Position numbers and translations under genes: made by a program
Shown: positions 10,114-19,245 of the stretch, one piece after another
Position numbering within the stretch: the first letter of the stretch is position 1
Layout: each line of letters starts with the position of its first letter
DNA from: Cytophagales bacterium CG12_big_fil_rev_8_21_14_0_65_40_12
Lineage (GTDB): Bacteria > Bacteroidota > Bacteroidia > Cytophagales > Cyclobacteriaceae
NCBI GenBank assembly: GCA_002786855.1
Contig: PCUU01000059.1
Coordinates: 1-64,000 of the forward strand
Length of the DNA stretch: 64,000 nucleotides
Direction of reading: 5' to 3'
The notes under the pieces: generated by a model
The model's database searches: none
What the model was told of the DNA's origin: nothing
The model's input: only the letters and a program-made list of their open reading frames with translations

Positions 10114-12627
10114 TTGAAGGCCTTTCAACTCAATATTGATCAAGACGACTCACATCAAGCACTTTTCGTTGATGTCGCTTTGCCTGTGCCTGTGCCGATG
10201 CTTTATACCTACAGCGTACCGCATGAGTTCAGGGATTCGATCACAGAAAGGGTGCGTGTGATTGTCGAGTTTGGTAAAAAGCGTGTGGTGACTGGCATTG
10301 TAGCCAAAGTGCATTCGAAGCCTCCCGATGTCTATTTGGCTAAACCCATTCTTGAAGTCTTAGATACCATTCCAGTGATTACTCCCAATCAGATGGATGT
10401 AATGAAGTGGATGAGCGAATATTACATGTGTACCATGGGCGAGGTAATCAATGCTGCCCTGCCTTCCGGCCTCAAGCTGAGCAGCGAATCGCGCATTCAA
10501 TTGCATCCGCACAATGATTGGCATCGAATTGAATTTCCTTTTGATGATCGGGAAATTATTTTGCTCGAAGCGCTCGAAGACAAAGACTCCCTCACCTATC
10601 GCGAGGCAGCAGACCTTATTCAATTAAAGAGCGCCTATAAGTACATCAAATCACTGGTGCAGAAAGAGGCGATCATTATTTATGAAGAAATCAGGGAGAA
10701 ATACCGACCTAAAAAGGTCAAGAAAATAAAACTGGCCAGTGAATGGGCCAATGACGAGACAGCACTTCAATCTTTATTCGAAACGCTCGAAAAGAGTCCA
10801 AAGCAAAGTGATATTCTGATGAAGTACTTGCAGCAAGTACCTGTTTACAAGCATCCTGCCAAAAATGAGCTAGGCTTGGCCAAAAGTATTATCAAAGAAG
10901 CCGGACTTTCGGACTCATCGCTGAGTACCTTAATTAAGAATAAAGTATTCGTTGAATTCGAAGAAATTATTTCGCGCTTCGCGGAAAATACTGAAACCTT
11001 TGAAGCTTCACCACTTTCAGAAATTCAACTCAAGGCCAAGCAGGAAATCCTGGATATTTTCGAAGAAAAATCAACCGTTTTGCTTCATGGCATTACGGGG
11101 AGCGGTAAAACCGAGATCTATATTTCTTTGATTCAAGAAGCTTTAAATAATGGCAGCCAAGTGCTTTATCTACTTCCCGAAATAGCCTTAACTGCACAAA
11201 TCGTTAATCGACTCAAAGTAGTCTTTGGTGACCGAATGGGGGTTTATCATTCTAAATTCTCTGACAACGAGCGGGTCGAAGTTTGGATGGGGCTTTTGGA
11301 TGGTCGCTTTGATTTTGTTTGTGGCGTGCGCAGTGCTGTTTTCCTTCCTTTCAATGATTTGGGTTTGATCATCGTAGATGAAGAACACGAGAACTCTTAC
11401 AAGCAATATGATCCCGCACCTCGTTATCACGCACGTGACGTTGCCCTTTTCCTAGGGCATAAACATGGAGCGAAAACCATTTTAGGCTCTGCCACGCCTT
11501 CGGTAGAATCTTATGCCAATGCCAAATCGGGTAAATACGGATTGGTAACACTGAATTACAGACATGGCCATGCGGTACTTCCTAGTATGGTTTTGGCCGA
11601 TGTGCGCACCGAAAAAAGAAAGAAAACTAACACGGGTAACTTCTCTTCGGTGCTTATCGAATCGCTTACCGAAATTCTAGAAAAGAAAGAGCAAGCCATC
11701 ATTTTCCAAAATAGAAGAGGCTATTCTAATTACCTCACTTGCGAGGATTGCGGCTTTATTCCAGAATGCCCCCGTTGCGCGGTAAGTCTTACCTACCACC
11801 AATACAAAAACCAGCTCAATTGTCACTATTGCGGCCATAAAGAGCCTGTCCCCTTGGTTTGTCCTGCCTGTGGTGGCCATAGAGTCCGAACTGTAGGCTT
11901 TGGAACCGAAAAAATTGAAGAAGATCTAAAGTTGATTTTTCCGGATGCCAAAGTACAGCGGATGGATTTAGAGACTACTCGTACCAAATACGCTTATCAA
12001 AACATCATTCACGATTTCGAAGCGGGTAAAATTGACATCCTTGTGGGAACACAAATGGTAAGCAAAGGGCTCGACTTTGATCGGGTAAGCTTAGTAAGTG
12101 TTTTCGATATTGATCGAATGATTCACTTCCCAGATTTTAGATCGCTGGAACGCACCTATCAACTGACCACACAGGTAAGCGGACGCGCAGGGCGAAAAGA
12201 CATTCCTGGTAAAGTCGTGATTCAAACGGGCGATCCTGAGCAGGGTATCATCAAACTCATTACCAACCAAGATTACCTTACTTTTTATGATCTTGAAATG
12301 AGGGAAAGGGAAAAATACAACTACCCTCCTTTCTCTCGCATGATCAAAATCCTTGTGCGCAGCAAGGACAAAGAACTCACCAAAGTCGCTTCTGATTTTC
12401 TTGGTAATATTTTGAAAGAAGATTTGGGAGGCGCAAGGGTTTTAGGGCCTCACGAACCAACAATCAACAAAATCAGGGATAAATACTTGATGGAGATTTA
12501 CCTTAAAATCGAACGTAAATACTCTATAGTAGCTGTAAAGCAAAAAATCCAAAACGCTTATTTAGAAGCATTGAAAAGGAAGGATTTGGGTGCCGTTGAG
12601 TTCGTGACTGATGTGGATCCTTATTGA
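10114..12627 (+). CDS. priA: Primosomal protein N' (replication restart helicase PriA)
   Basis: An 837-residue superfamily 2 helicase that reloads the replisome at stalled forks. The N-terminal DNA-binding domain begins VDVALPVPVPMLYTYSVP. Walker A (GITGSGKTEIY) lies near residue 328, DEEH near residue 424, and eight zinc-ligand cysteines appear in pairs (CEDC, CPRC, CHYC, CPAC) around residues 545-590. ARDVALFLG, GSATPSVES and VSGRAGRK are further helicase motifs. The start is taken as TTG at 10114 because no ATG precedes the conserved N-terminal block; the next Met is internal to it. It is convergent with the Bro-N gene. Confidence 0.93.
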   Translation: MKAFQLNIDQDDSHQALFVDVALPVPVPMLYTYSVPHEFRDSITERVRVIVEFGKKRVVTGIVAKVHSKPPDVYLAKPILEVLDTIPVITPNQMDVMKWMSEYYMCTMGEVINAALPSGLKLSSESRIQLHPHNDWHRIEFPFDDREIILLEALEDKDSLTYREAADLIQLKSAYKYIKSLVQKEAIIIYEEIREKYRPKKVKKIKLASEWANDETALQSLFETLEKSPKQSDILMKYLQQVPVYKHPAKNELGLAKSIIKEAGLSDSSLSTLIKNKVFVEFEEIISRFAENTETFEASPLSEIQLKAKQEILDIFEEKSTVLLHGITGSGKTEIYISLIQEALNNGSQVLYLLPEIALTAQIVNRLKVVFGDRMGVYHSKFSDNERVEVWMGLLDGRFDFVCGVRSAVFLPFNDLGLIIVDEEHENSYKQYDPAPRYHARDVALFLGHKHGAKTILGSATPSVESYANAKSGKYGLVTLNYRHGHAVLPSMVLADVRTEKRKKTNTGNFSSVLIESLTEILEKKEQAIIFQNRRGYSNYLTCEDCGFIPECPRCAVSLTYHQYKNQLNCHYCGHKEPVPLVCPACGGHRVRTVGFGTEKIEEDLKLIFPDAKVQRMDLETTRTKYAYQNIIHDFEAGKIDILVGTQMVSKGLDFDRVSLVSVFDIDRMIHFPDFRSLERTYQLTTQVSGRAGRKDIPGKVVIQTGDPEQGIIKLITNQDYLTFYDLEMREREKYNYPPFSRMIKILVRSKDKELTKVASDFLGNILKEDLGGARVLGPHEPTINKIRDKYLMEIYLKIERKYSIVAVKQKIQNAYLEALKRKDLGAVEFVTDVDPY

Positions 12628-12731
12628 TTGGGAATTACGAATGAAGAATTACGATATGCTCGGAGTCTCAATACTATACACCTAATACTCTAATTAGCTT
12701 CTCGTATGAACACATTTGGATTACTGAAACC

Positions 12732-13580
12732 TTAACCCTTTTTATCACCCTTCGGCTCAGGCAGAATTGCTCTTGCATTTACAGACGTGACAACCCTTCT
12801 GCCAGTTTTAGCTTCGAGTTCTAGTTTTGCAACATTCGCAACATTGCCACCTTGCTTTGCTACTTTCTTGCTTTCTTCAAAATCTTTCGGGTTGGTAGCA
12901 GCAGAAATGTCTTTGGTTGAAGCTTCTGCTAACATGTTTAAAATCAGTTCGGTATTGGTCATGTTATCCCGCAGGTTTTCCTTCTTCAACCCCTTCAGCA
13001 CCTTATACTCTTTGGTCGTTTTTCCAGCCCAAGCTTTAGTAATAATGTCTGTCAGGGTAGCGAATTGTTGTCCTTCTTTGAGCCCTCTTTTCTTCCATTC
13101 ATCGGTTAACTCTTTTCTGATCTCAATACTTTTCAGTCGCTGATTGATCCAGTTTTCTGAATAGCCGAGTTTCATGTATTGTTCCAGCGCTCTGTCTACC
13201 GTAAGCTCTGGGTCTTGCATTTCATCCAATCGCTCTGAAGCTACTTGCGCAAGCCAAAGTTTAAATGGCTCCGCTTTAGGTGAAGGAATAGATTGAATAA
13301 GCCTAAAAAGTTGTTCTGTATCGGCTACATCAGTTTGCCTCATTTTACCATCAGGAGCAAGCATTTTCAACTGGTTACAGTTTGTAACCGTTTCATTTCC
13401 TTCCTTTAGCAGCCTGTGCTTTAAAACTTTCCAATAATTTCGAGCACCTTGAAAAGCATTTTGATCAGTGAGTATCGCAATTACATCAATAATTGAGATG
13501 TACCATTTCTCTTGATCGGCATCCCACAAGGTCCTGATCTGCTTGTCTTCAAATAATTGGATGTCACCCATGTGTTTCAT
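12732..13580 (-). CDS. Bro-N domain protein (DinD-like)
   Basis: The 282-residue protein starts with a Bro-N domain (about residues 6-120; blocks WYISIIDVIAILTDQ, ARNYWKVLKHRLLKEG, ADTEQLFRLIQSIPSPKAEP). This domain is known from phage antirepressors and baculovirus BRO proteins. The rest (EIRKELTDEWKKRGLKEG, TDIITKAWAG, ELILNMLAEASTK, and a C-terminal ARAILPEPKGDKKG) matches chromosomal Bro-N/DinD-like proteins seen across Bacteroidota. DNA binding or a DNA-damage role is inferred from relatives. It lies 49 bp downstream of xerD on the same strand. Met4 is an equally possible start. Confidence 0.85.
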   Translation of the reverse strand: MKHMGDIQLFEDKQIRTLWDADQEKWYISIIDVIAILTDQNAFQGARNYWKVLKHRLLKEGNETVTNCNQLKMLAPDGKMRQTDVADTEQLFRLIQSIPSPKAEPFKLWLAQVASERLDEMQDPELTVDRALEQYMKLGYSENWINQRLKSIEIRKELTDEWKKRGLKEGQQFATLTDIITKAWAGKTTKEYKVLKGLKKENLRDNMTNTELILNMLAEASTKDISAATNPKDFEESKKVAKQGGNVANVAKLELEAKTGRRVVTSVNARAILPEPKGDKKG

Positions 13581-13629
13581 TTTCTTCTTTCTGATAATTT
13601 AATCATAAAAATTCAAAGCCAAAATCAAA

Positions 13630-14529
13630 TTAACTTCTCGGATGAAAATCATGGATTACTTGTTTTAAGTAGTCTCTGTCTAAGTGAGTATAAATCTCTG
13701 TAGTAGTAATGGATTCATGCCCAAGCATCTCCTGAACCGCCCTTAAATCAGCGCCACCTTCAATTAAGTGTGTAGCAAATGAATGCCGGAAAGTATGTGG
13801 ACTTACGGTTTTGTTGATACCCGCTTTGGTGACGAAATCTTTGATGTTCATAAACACCATTTGACGGCTCAATTGCCTACCTCTTCTATTCAAAAATAAA
13901 AAAGCTTCATGCCCGGGAGCAATCTCCAAATGCACACGGACTTCTTCTCTGTACATGTTAATGTATTTCAAAGCTTGTCGACCGATAGGCACCAAGCGCT
14001 CCTTATTTCCTTTTCCCAAAATCCTTAAAAAACCAATCTCGAAGTGAATGTTGGGGATTTTAAGATTGATTAATTCTGTAACTCGTAGTCCAGAACTATA
14101 AAGCGTTTCGAGCATTGCACGATTGCGCATGCCTTCTGGTGTGGAATGGTCAATCGCCTCAAAAATCTTATCGATTTCAGTAATATCAAGTGTATCGGGT
14201 AGTTTTCTGCCCAGTTTTGGGCTTTCTAGCAAAGCGGTTGGGTCTTTATCGGTTTCGCCTTCGTAAATCAGAAATTTATAAAAGGATTTGAGTCCAGAAA
14301 TGATCCGTGCCTGCGAGTGAGCACTTAAACCAAGGTCGTTGATATACTCTATGAAATCCTGCAAATCTTTGATCACCACTTGCAGCGGAGTCAGTTGCCG
14401 ATTGGATAATTCCAGAAACTGTTTTAGCTTCACCACATCATGAACATAGGCCTCCACCGAGTTTTCGGAAAGTGAGCGCTCTAGTTTCAAATAGTTTTCG
14501 TATTCCTGAATATATATTTCCCAAGCCAC
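13630..14529 (-). CDS. xerD: Site-specific tyrosine recombinase XerD
   Basis: A 299-residue tyrosine recombinase that, with XerC, resolves chromosome dimers at dif. The SAM-like N-terminal domain (EYENYLKLERSLSENSVEAY) is followed by the catalytic domain with the first Arg in SSGLRVTEL, HTFRHSF, GHESITTTEIYTH and the nucleophile Tyr in that last block. I start it at the GTG at 14529 (VAWEIYIQEYEN), which matches the usual Bacteroidota XerD N-terminus. The frame continues upstream to 14619, but that extension would overlap aroQ by 62 bp and is not XerD-like. It is divergent from aroQ with a 28-bp gap. Confidence 0.92.
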   Translation of the reverse strand: MAWEIYIQEYENYLKLERSLSENSVEAYVHDVVKLKQFLELSNRQLTPLQVVIKDLQDFIEYINDLGLSAHSQARIISGLKSFYKFLIYEGETDKDPTALLESPKLGRKLPDTLDITEIDKIFEAIDHSTPEGMRNRAMLETLYSSGLRVTELINLKIPNIHFEIGFLRILGKGNKERLVPIGRQALKYINMYREEVRVHLEIAPGHEAFLFLNRRGRQLSRQMVFMNIKDFVTKAGINKTVSPHTFRHSFATHLIEGGADLRAVQEMLGHESITTTEIYTHLDRDYLKQVIHDFHPRS

Positions 14530-14557
14530 GGCTAAAGATACATAACCGCCCGACAAA

Positions 14558-14980
14558 ATGAAGATCATCATCATCAATGGCCCTAATTTAAACTTGCTAG
14601 GTACCCGCGAAAAAAGCATCTATGGCAACGAAAGCTTCGAAGCTTATAATGAGAAATTAAGGGTCAAGTTTCCTTCGGTAGAAATTGAATACTACCAAAG
14701 CAATGTAGAAGGCGAATTGATCAACAAACTGCATGAAGTTGGTTTCTCTTACGATGGAATTGTATTGAATGCTGGTGGATACACACACACTTCTGTGGCC
14801 ATATCCGATGCCATTGCGGCCATCAAAACCCATGTGGTAGAAGTTCATATTTCGAATATCCATGCACGAGAAGAATTTAGGCACTCGAGCCTTATCACCA
14901 AAGAATGCGTAGGTATGATTACCGGTTTTGGGCTTTCTGGCTATGATTTGGCTTTGACTTATTTAGAAGGATTGAAATAA
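14558..14980 (+). CDS. aroQ: Type II 3-dehydroquinate dehydratase
   Basis: A 140-residue AroQ, which converts 3-dehydroquinate to 3-dehydroshikimate in the shikimate pathway. It shows the full motif set: INGPNLNLLGTRE at residues 6-18 with the flexible-loop Arg, the catalytic Tyr in SIYG, NAGGYTHTSVAI, and VHISNIHAREEFRHSS with the catalytic His. Length and start are standard. It is divergent from xerD, as in many Bacteroidota genomes. Regulation is not visible. Confidence 0.95.
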   Translation: MKIIIINGPNLNLLGTREKSIYGNESFEAYNEKLRVKFPSVEIEYYQSNVEGELINKLHEVGFSYDGIVLNAGGYTHTSVAISDAIAAIKTHVVEVHISNIHAREEFRHSSLITKECVGMITGFGLSGYDLALTYLEGLK

Positions 14981-15059
14981 AAAGAGCAGGTTTAATTCAG
15001 GTCTTACTAAAGTCATTTCCAACAATAACTCAATAATCAAATTTTCGTAACTTTAAAGC

Positions 15060-15296
15060 ATGAGTTCCGCAGAGCAAAAAATGTTAGACAGTTACTATCG
15101 CCTTTTAGGAGGTTTATCGCCTGCCATGAAGCTGAATCTTATCGAACGCCTTAAGAAATCCATTAAATCCCCAGAAGCGATTACAACTGAATTAGAAGAT
15201 GCTTTTGGTGCTTGGCATTCAAAAGAACCTGCGGAGGAATTAATTCAGTCAATTCGATCAAGCCGGAACGTTAACAGACAGATTGAGGAACTTTGA
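15060..15296 (+). CDS. Small antitoxin-like protein upstream of a VapC toxin
   Basis: A 78-residue, mostly helical charged protein (start MSSAEQKMLDSYYRLLGG) that I do not recognise as a known VapB or MazE DNA-binding fold. Its role as antitoxin is inferred purely from position: its stop codon overlaps the VapC start by 4 bp (TTGA), the translational coupling typical of toxin-antitoxin pairs. The C-terminal part (about 45-78) contains Trp, Glu and Arg-rich segments suited to wrapping a PIN domain. A TAACTTTA box at 15048-15055 is close to the Bacteroidota promoter motif. Confidence 0.75.
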   Translation: MSSAEQKMLDSYYRLLGGLSPAMKLNLIERLKKSIKSPEAITTELEDAFGAWHSKEPAEELIQSIRSSRNVNRQIEEL

Positions 15297-15688
15297 ATTA
15301 CCTACTCGACACTAATATCTGCATCTACTATTTAAAAGGTCAATACGGCTTAAATGAAAAACTAAAATCAATTGGCGCTAACGCTCTTTTTATTTCAGAA
15401 ATCACACTGGCTGAATTAAAATATGGAGTTGCAAATAGCCTAAGTCCAGAAAAGAACACCTTGGCTTTGGACAAATTCTTATCTGGAGTTAATATTCTAC
15501 CAATCTTCGATGCTTTAGACATTTATGCTTTAGAAAAAGCCAGACTAAGAAAATTAGGAAAACCAGTTGACGATTTTGATATTATCATTGGTGCATCGGC
15601 AATTTCAAATAATATGATACTTGTTACCAACAACGTTAAACACTTTGAACGTTTAGAAAACATCAATATTGAAAATTGGACTGAATAG
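15293..15688 (+). CDS. vapC: VapC-type PIN-domain toxin ribonuclease
   Basis: A 131-residue PIN-domain endoribonuclease of type II toxin-antitoxin systems. The N-terminus NYLLDTNICIYYLKG carries the first catalytic Asp (D6); Glu is in ISEITLAELKYG near residue 42; and the distal acidic cluster is in GKPVDDFDIIIGASAI with NNMILVTNNVKHF. All expected acidic residues look intact, so the toxin is probably active. Translation starts at TTG 15293, inside the stop codon region of the upstream gene; no ATG precedes the conserved N-terminus. Confidence 0.92.
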   Translation: MNYLLDTNICIYYLKGQYGLNEKLKSIGANALFISEITLAELKYGVANSLSPEKNTLALDKFLSGVNILPIFDALDIYALEKARLRKLGKPVDDFDIIIGASAISNNMILVTNNVKHFERLENINIENWTE

Positions 15689-15758
15689 CATCTATAATAA
15701 TCCATTTGTATTTCTTAATGTGAGTTACTTGTAAATAGGAGTTTATTATATTTATCCC

Positions 15759-16067
15759 ATGGTTTCTACAAAATCAGAAGTAACGGAGTTATTAAGGGCC
15801 AATGGCAAGCAAATCGCCAGTTATGGTGCTAAATCACTTGGCCTATTCGGTAGTTTTGTTCGTGACCAAGCCACTTCTGAAAGTGATGTCGATTTCGTTG
15901 TGGAGTTTTTACCCGAGAAGAAAAACTACGATAATTTCATTCAGCTAAGTGATTTTCTCGAAAACTTACTCGGCCGAAAAGTAGAATTGGTTACTAATAG
16001 CTCGATTAGCAAATACCTTAAACCACATATTGATAAATCGATTGAGTATGTCGCTCTCGGCTTATGA
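15759..16067 (+). CDS. mntA: MntA-type nucleotidyltransferase antitoxin
   Basis: A 102-residue minimal nucleotidyltransferase. The signature GLFGSFVRDQATSESDVDF (about residues 28-46) matches GSF-R-x-S-DxD of MNT proteins that act as antitoxins of HEPN toxins. A third acidic residue is expected in GRKVELVT near residue 75. In characterised MntA/HepT pairs the antitoxin transfers AMP onto a Tyr of HepT and silences it. The gene overlaps the HepT gene by 20 bp. It lies 70 bp downstream of the VapC gene. Confidence 0.9.
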   Translation: MVSTKSEVTELLRANGKQIASYGAKSLGLFGSFVRDQATSESDVDFVVEFLPEKKNYDNFIQLSDFLENLLGRKVELVTNSSISKYLKPHIDKSIEYVALGL

Positions 16068-16389
16068 ATTACTTCAACATATTAAAGATGAGTCTGTCTA
16101 TTTGATAGAACACTCTAAAGGGATTTCTTTCGATGATTTTCTAAATGATCCTACTTTAATCCGTGCTTATTCCAGAAGCCTTGAAATCATAGGCGAAGCA
16201 ACTAAAAAAATACCTTCTGATTTCCGAAATCGTTATCCCGATATAGAATGGAGGGGAATGGCGGGATTAAGAGATAAACTTATTCACGATTATTTTGGGA
16301 TTGATTACGATCTTGTTTGGGACGTAATTCAAAATAAAATACCAAAGCTAAAACTTCAGCTGGACGTGCTATTTGAAGATTTCAAATAG
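16048..16389 (+). CDS. hepT: HepT-like HEPN toxin (DUF86)
   Basis: A 113-residue all-helical HEPN ribonuclease-like protein. The catalytic RX4HXY motif is intact as RDKLIHDYFG near residues 79-88, and IGEATKKIP and MAGLRDKLIHDYFGID are typical of DUF86/HepT. ATG at 16048 begins MSLSAYELLQHIKDE and overlaps mntA by 20 bp. With mntA this makes a type VII toxin-antitoxin module. It ends 1 bp before the convergent addB-like gene. Confidence 0.9.
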   Translation: MSLSAYELLQHIKDESVYLIEHSKGISFDDFLNDPTLIRAYSRSLEIIGEATKKIPSDFRNRYPDIEWRGMAGLRDKLIHDYFGIDYDLVWDVIQNKIPKLKLQLDVLFEDFK

Positions 16390-16390
16390 C

Positions 16391-19228
16391 CTACCTCCCA
16401 CAAATCTTCTTGTAAGCACAGTATTCGCAACGTTTGGTTTCTTCTGTTTGAACGAATGGTAAGCTTGGATCGTAAATCTCCTTCACCATTTGCTGTAAAT
16501 GGCTTTCGAATTCATCCATGATTTCGGTATCAATGGCATCACCATTTCTCAGCCATTGCACTCCATTATTCAAAGCCTTCATTCCCAAAATCCCAACCTG
16601 AAATTGCTCTTTGATTTCGGGGCGCATTAATAAACCATAGAAATAGCCCTGAAAACCAGATTTCAGGTCATCGTTTGTGAAATACAGATCGATGTATTCA
16701 GGAATGGGCTTCTTTAAAAAGCCAACTCCAGAGAGCGTAACCTTACCTGTTTTATAATCAATGATTCTTGTTACGCCTTCTCTCTCGTCCATTCGATCTA
16801 CTGTTCCGCCCAAAAGTACGGTTTGGTTATTTGGTAGTTGAATGGAATACCTCAGGTCATCTCTTTCCAAACCAGTAATTTTGATTGGCGCTTCGGCTTG
16901 ATCCAATTTTAAAATTTTGAGCACTAAACGCTCCATTATTTTGCGCGTCAAAAGGTCTTTTCCTTCTAGGCCTTGGTGTTCTTGGATGATTTTCTCTTCC
17001 GTCAGAACCTCTCCCACTTTGAGAGAGACCAGTTTTTCCAAAGACTTAATTTCTTCAGCATCAATGGTTTTGCCTAACCAAGGGGTATAGAGCAATTCCA
17101 ACACCCTATGCACTACGATACCGAAAATCCGGGCATCGATGTCCTCTTCAATTTCGTCTGTTTCTCGAATGCGAAGTACGTATTGAAAGTAAAAGCGAAG
17201 AGAACAGGCCACATAGGTGGTCAAGGAAGTGGGTGATAGAAATTTACCTTCCTCCGAACCTTGTAAATAACGCGCCATATTGGCCAAAACCTGCTCCGTT
17301 TTATCAATCACTATTGGCTTTTCGGTTAAATCTGGCGCATTAATTTTGCCCGTGTATTGCTTTTCCGTAATTGTGATATTGTCCAGCGATTCGTAGCGTC
17401 TCAATTGCTGTAAAATAAATCGACTTCGCTCACCGGTAGAATCTTTGCTTACTTCGGAATCATAGATAAAGTGAATGTTTTCAGCCTGCTGCAAAAGTCG
17501 CTTAAAGTGGTAACCATAAATGGCATCCTGCTCTTCGAAAGTGGGCAAACCAAAGGCTTTTCGGAGTGCATATGGAATGTAGGTATTGGCACTGCGTTGT
17601 GCTGGCAGTTTCCCTTCATTGGCAGATAGCACAATCAGGTTTTTAAAGTCCAAAGTCCTGGTTTCCAAAAAACCCATGATTTGAAAACCTTCAACGGGCT
17701 CTCCTTCGAAAGGTATTTTAGCTGCTTTGAAGTGTTCCTTCACTAGTTTTTTAACCAGTTTAAGCGAAATCACTTCAGAACGATCTTCAAGGTATTGGAC
17801 TATTTGGTTAAACTCCTTCAAAAAGAAGTAAATGAACTCACGATCAATAGTATGTTCTTCCTGGGCCTTGAAGTGATAAAAGACTTGAGTCAAATAGGTA
17901 TTGATATGCTCAAAAAGAGACTTCCAATTGGGTTCTGCGCCAAAAAGCTGTTTTAATTCTGGTGATTTCAACAGTCCGATAATCTCGGACAGTCGAACTT
18001 TAGTTTTCTTTTCTCTTAAACACCAGTTGACCACCGATTCATAAACATTCGGCTGGAGCACAGAGCAATAGGCATTGGACAACAATGGCTTTAGGTCGAA
18101 AACATATATTGAAACATCATGTCCCTTCCTCCCCGACTTTCGGAACAACTCTAAGTACCTCTCAACAAAATCGAAGGCCACCGTGAATTTGACGGGGTAA
18201 CCCATCGTAACGTTCACTTTGGAGGTGTCAAAAGGGATAGCGTAAAGCACTGGCAAGAGCAGTTTTTCATCGGCAAGCACCAAGGCTGTTTCTTCTGGCT
18301 TCCATCCATTGAGCAAGCCTTCCTTCAAAAATTGAGCGGCAAGATGCGCTTGGCCCACATTCTGAGGCACAGCACTGATATTGATACTCTTTTGCATGGC
18401 CAAAGAATTGGTAGAAAACCAAACTGAGCTGGGCCATTTTTCTTGATAAAGTCGAAGAAAATCTCCTGCCTCTTCCATAGGATCGACCATGTAGTATTCG
18501 TCCACATCCCAATACAATTGCCCCTTTCCGCTGCTCACCAATTGGCCGAAAATGGTTTCTTCTGAAGAAGAAAGGGCATTGAAACCACAGATGTGATAAA
18601 AACTGAAAGGATGATTGAAATCCCCTTTTTGAATTTCCTCGGCCAATTTTCTGTACAAGCGGCCTCCGTATTCGAGGCCCTTTGCGGTTAGCGTTCTATC
18701 AAATTCCAAATACACTTTCCCAACGGCCTCCCAAATTCTCAGAAAGTCTGTGAGTAATTTGGTCTTTTCCTGTTTATCGGTGATCGATCTGAAATGAGAA
18801 ACGATTTCTCTTAATTCATCATTAAAGCCAAATACATTTTCAATCTCTTTTAATTCTTGCAAGCCCAAATAGATTTTGCTGGCATCTGCCTGATAACGGT
18901 CTATTTCGTCATAGTCTTTAAGAATGATCTTCCCCCAAGCATAAAAACGGTCGAAATCAAGGTCTTTGTCCTTGCGCTTGTAGATTTTGAAGAGTTCGAA
19001 GAGCAAAGTCAACTCATCCGAAATATGGCTTTTGGTGAGTTTTTCAACGAATTCCTCAATACTGAGAATAGCAGGCAGAAAAAAATTATGCTCCTTGAAA
19101 GTCCACAGTAAAGTTTGTTTAAAGAAAACACCACCCCGCTTTGTAGGAAATACATAGCAATGGTTTTTCAACTCAGCCAGATCATCAACTGAAATTCTAT
19201 CGACTAACGACTGGTGAAATGTTTTCAT
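16391..19228 (-). CDS. AddB-like PD-(D/E)XK nuclease (RecB-family exonuclease)
   Basis: A 945-residue protein resembling the AddB subunit of AddAB helicase-nucleases, which process double-strand breaks for recombination. The C-terminal nuclease domain has SPTSLTTYVAC (about residue 670), GIVVHRVLELLY and RIIDYKTGKV (DYK catalytic core). An iron-sulfur cluster is suggested by one Cys in the YVAC block and three in the terminal KRCEYCAYKKIC. The N-terminal half is helicase-like, but I see no Walker A motif, as in the inactive helicase of many AddB proteins. No addA is in the window. The 17-bp gap to the antiporter gene suggests co-transcription. Confidence 0.88.
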   Translation of the reverse strand: MKTFHQSLVDRISVDDLAELKNHCYVFPTKRGGVFFKQTLLWTFKEHNFFLPAILSIEEFVEKLTKSHISDELTLLFELFKIYKRKDKDLDFDRFYAWGKIILKDYDEIDRYQADASKIYLGLQELKEIENVFGFNDELREIVSHFRSITDKQEKTKLLTDFLRIWEAVGKVYLEFDRTLTAKGLEYGGRLYRKLAEEIQKGDFNHPFSFYHICGFNALSSSEETIFGQLVSSGKGQLYWDVDEYYMVDPMEEAGDFLRLYQEKWPSSVWFSTNSLAMQKSINISAVPQNVGQAHLAAQFLKEGLLNGWKPEETALVLADEKLLLPVLYAIPFDTSKVNVTMGYPVKFTVAFDFVERYLELFRKSGRKGHDVSIYVFDLKPLLSNAYCSVLQPNVYESVVNWCLREKKTKVRLSEIIGLLKSPELKQLFGAEPNWKSLFEHINTYLTQVFYHFKAQEEHTIDREFIYFFLKEFNQIVQYLEDRSEVISLKLVKKLVKEHFKAAKIPFEGEPVEGFQIMGFLETRTLDFKNLIVLSANEGKLPAQRSANTYIPYALRKAFGLPTFEEQDAIYGYHFKRLLQQAENIHFIYDSEVSKDSTGERSRFILQQLRRYESLDNITITEKQYTGKINAPDLTEKPIVIDKTEQVLANMARYLQGSEEGKFLSPTSLTTYVACSLRFYFQYVLRIRETDEIEEDIDARIFGIVVHRVLELLYTPWLGKTIDAEEIKSLEKLVSLKVGEVLTEEKIIQEHQGLEGKDLLTRKIMERLVLKILKLDQAEAPIKITGLERDDLRYSIQLPNNQTVLLGGTVDRMDEREGVTRIIDYKTGKVTLSGVGFLKKPIPEYIDLYFTNDDLKSGFQGYFYGLLMRPEIKEQFQVGILGMKALNNGVQWLRNGDAIDTEIMDEFESHLQQMVKEIYDPSLPFVQTEETKRCEYCAYKKICGR

Positions 19229-19245
19229 AAAAATGATCGACTCAA

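Noticed and set aside
12787-13143. 118-codon plus-strand frame opposite the Bro-N gene
   Set aside because: Hydrophobic Ser/Phe-rich translation is typical of the antisense of a Lys/Glu-rich gene.
14530-14619. Longer XerD start overlapping aroQ
   Set aside because: The 30 extra residues are unlike XerD and cover the well-supported aroQ start; the GTG at 14529 gives the family N-terminus.
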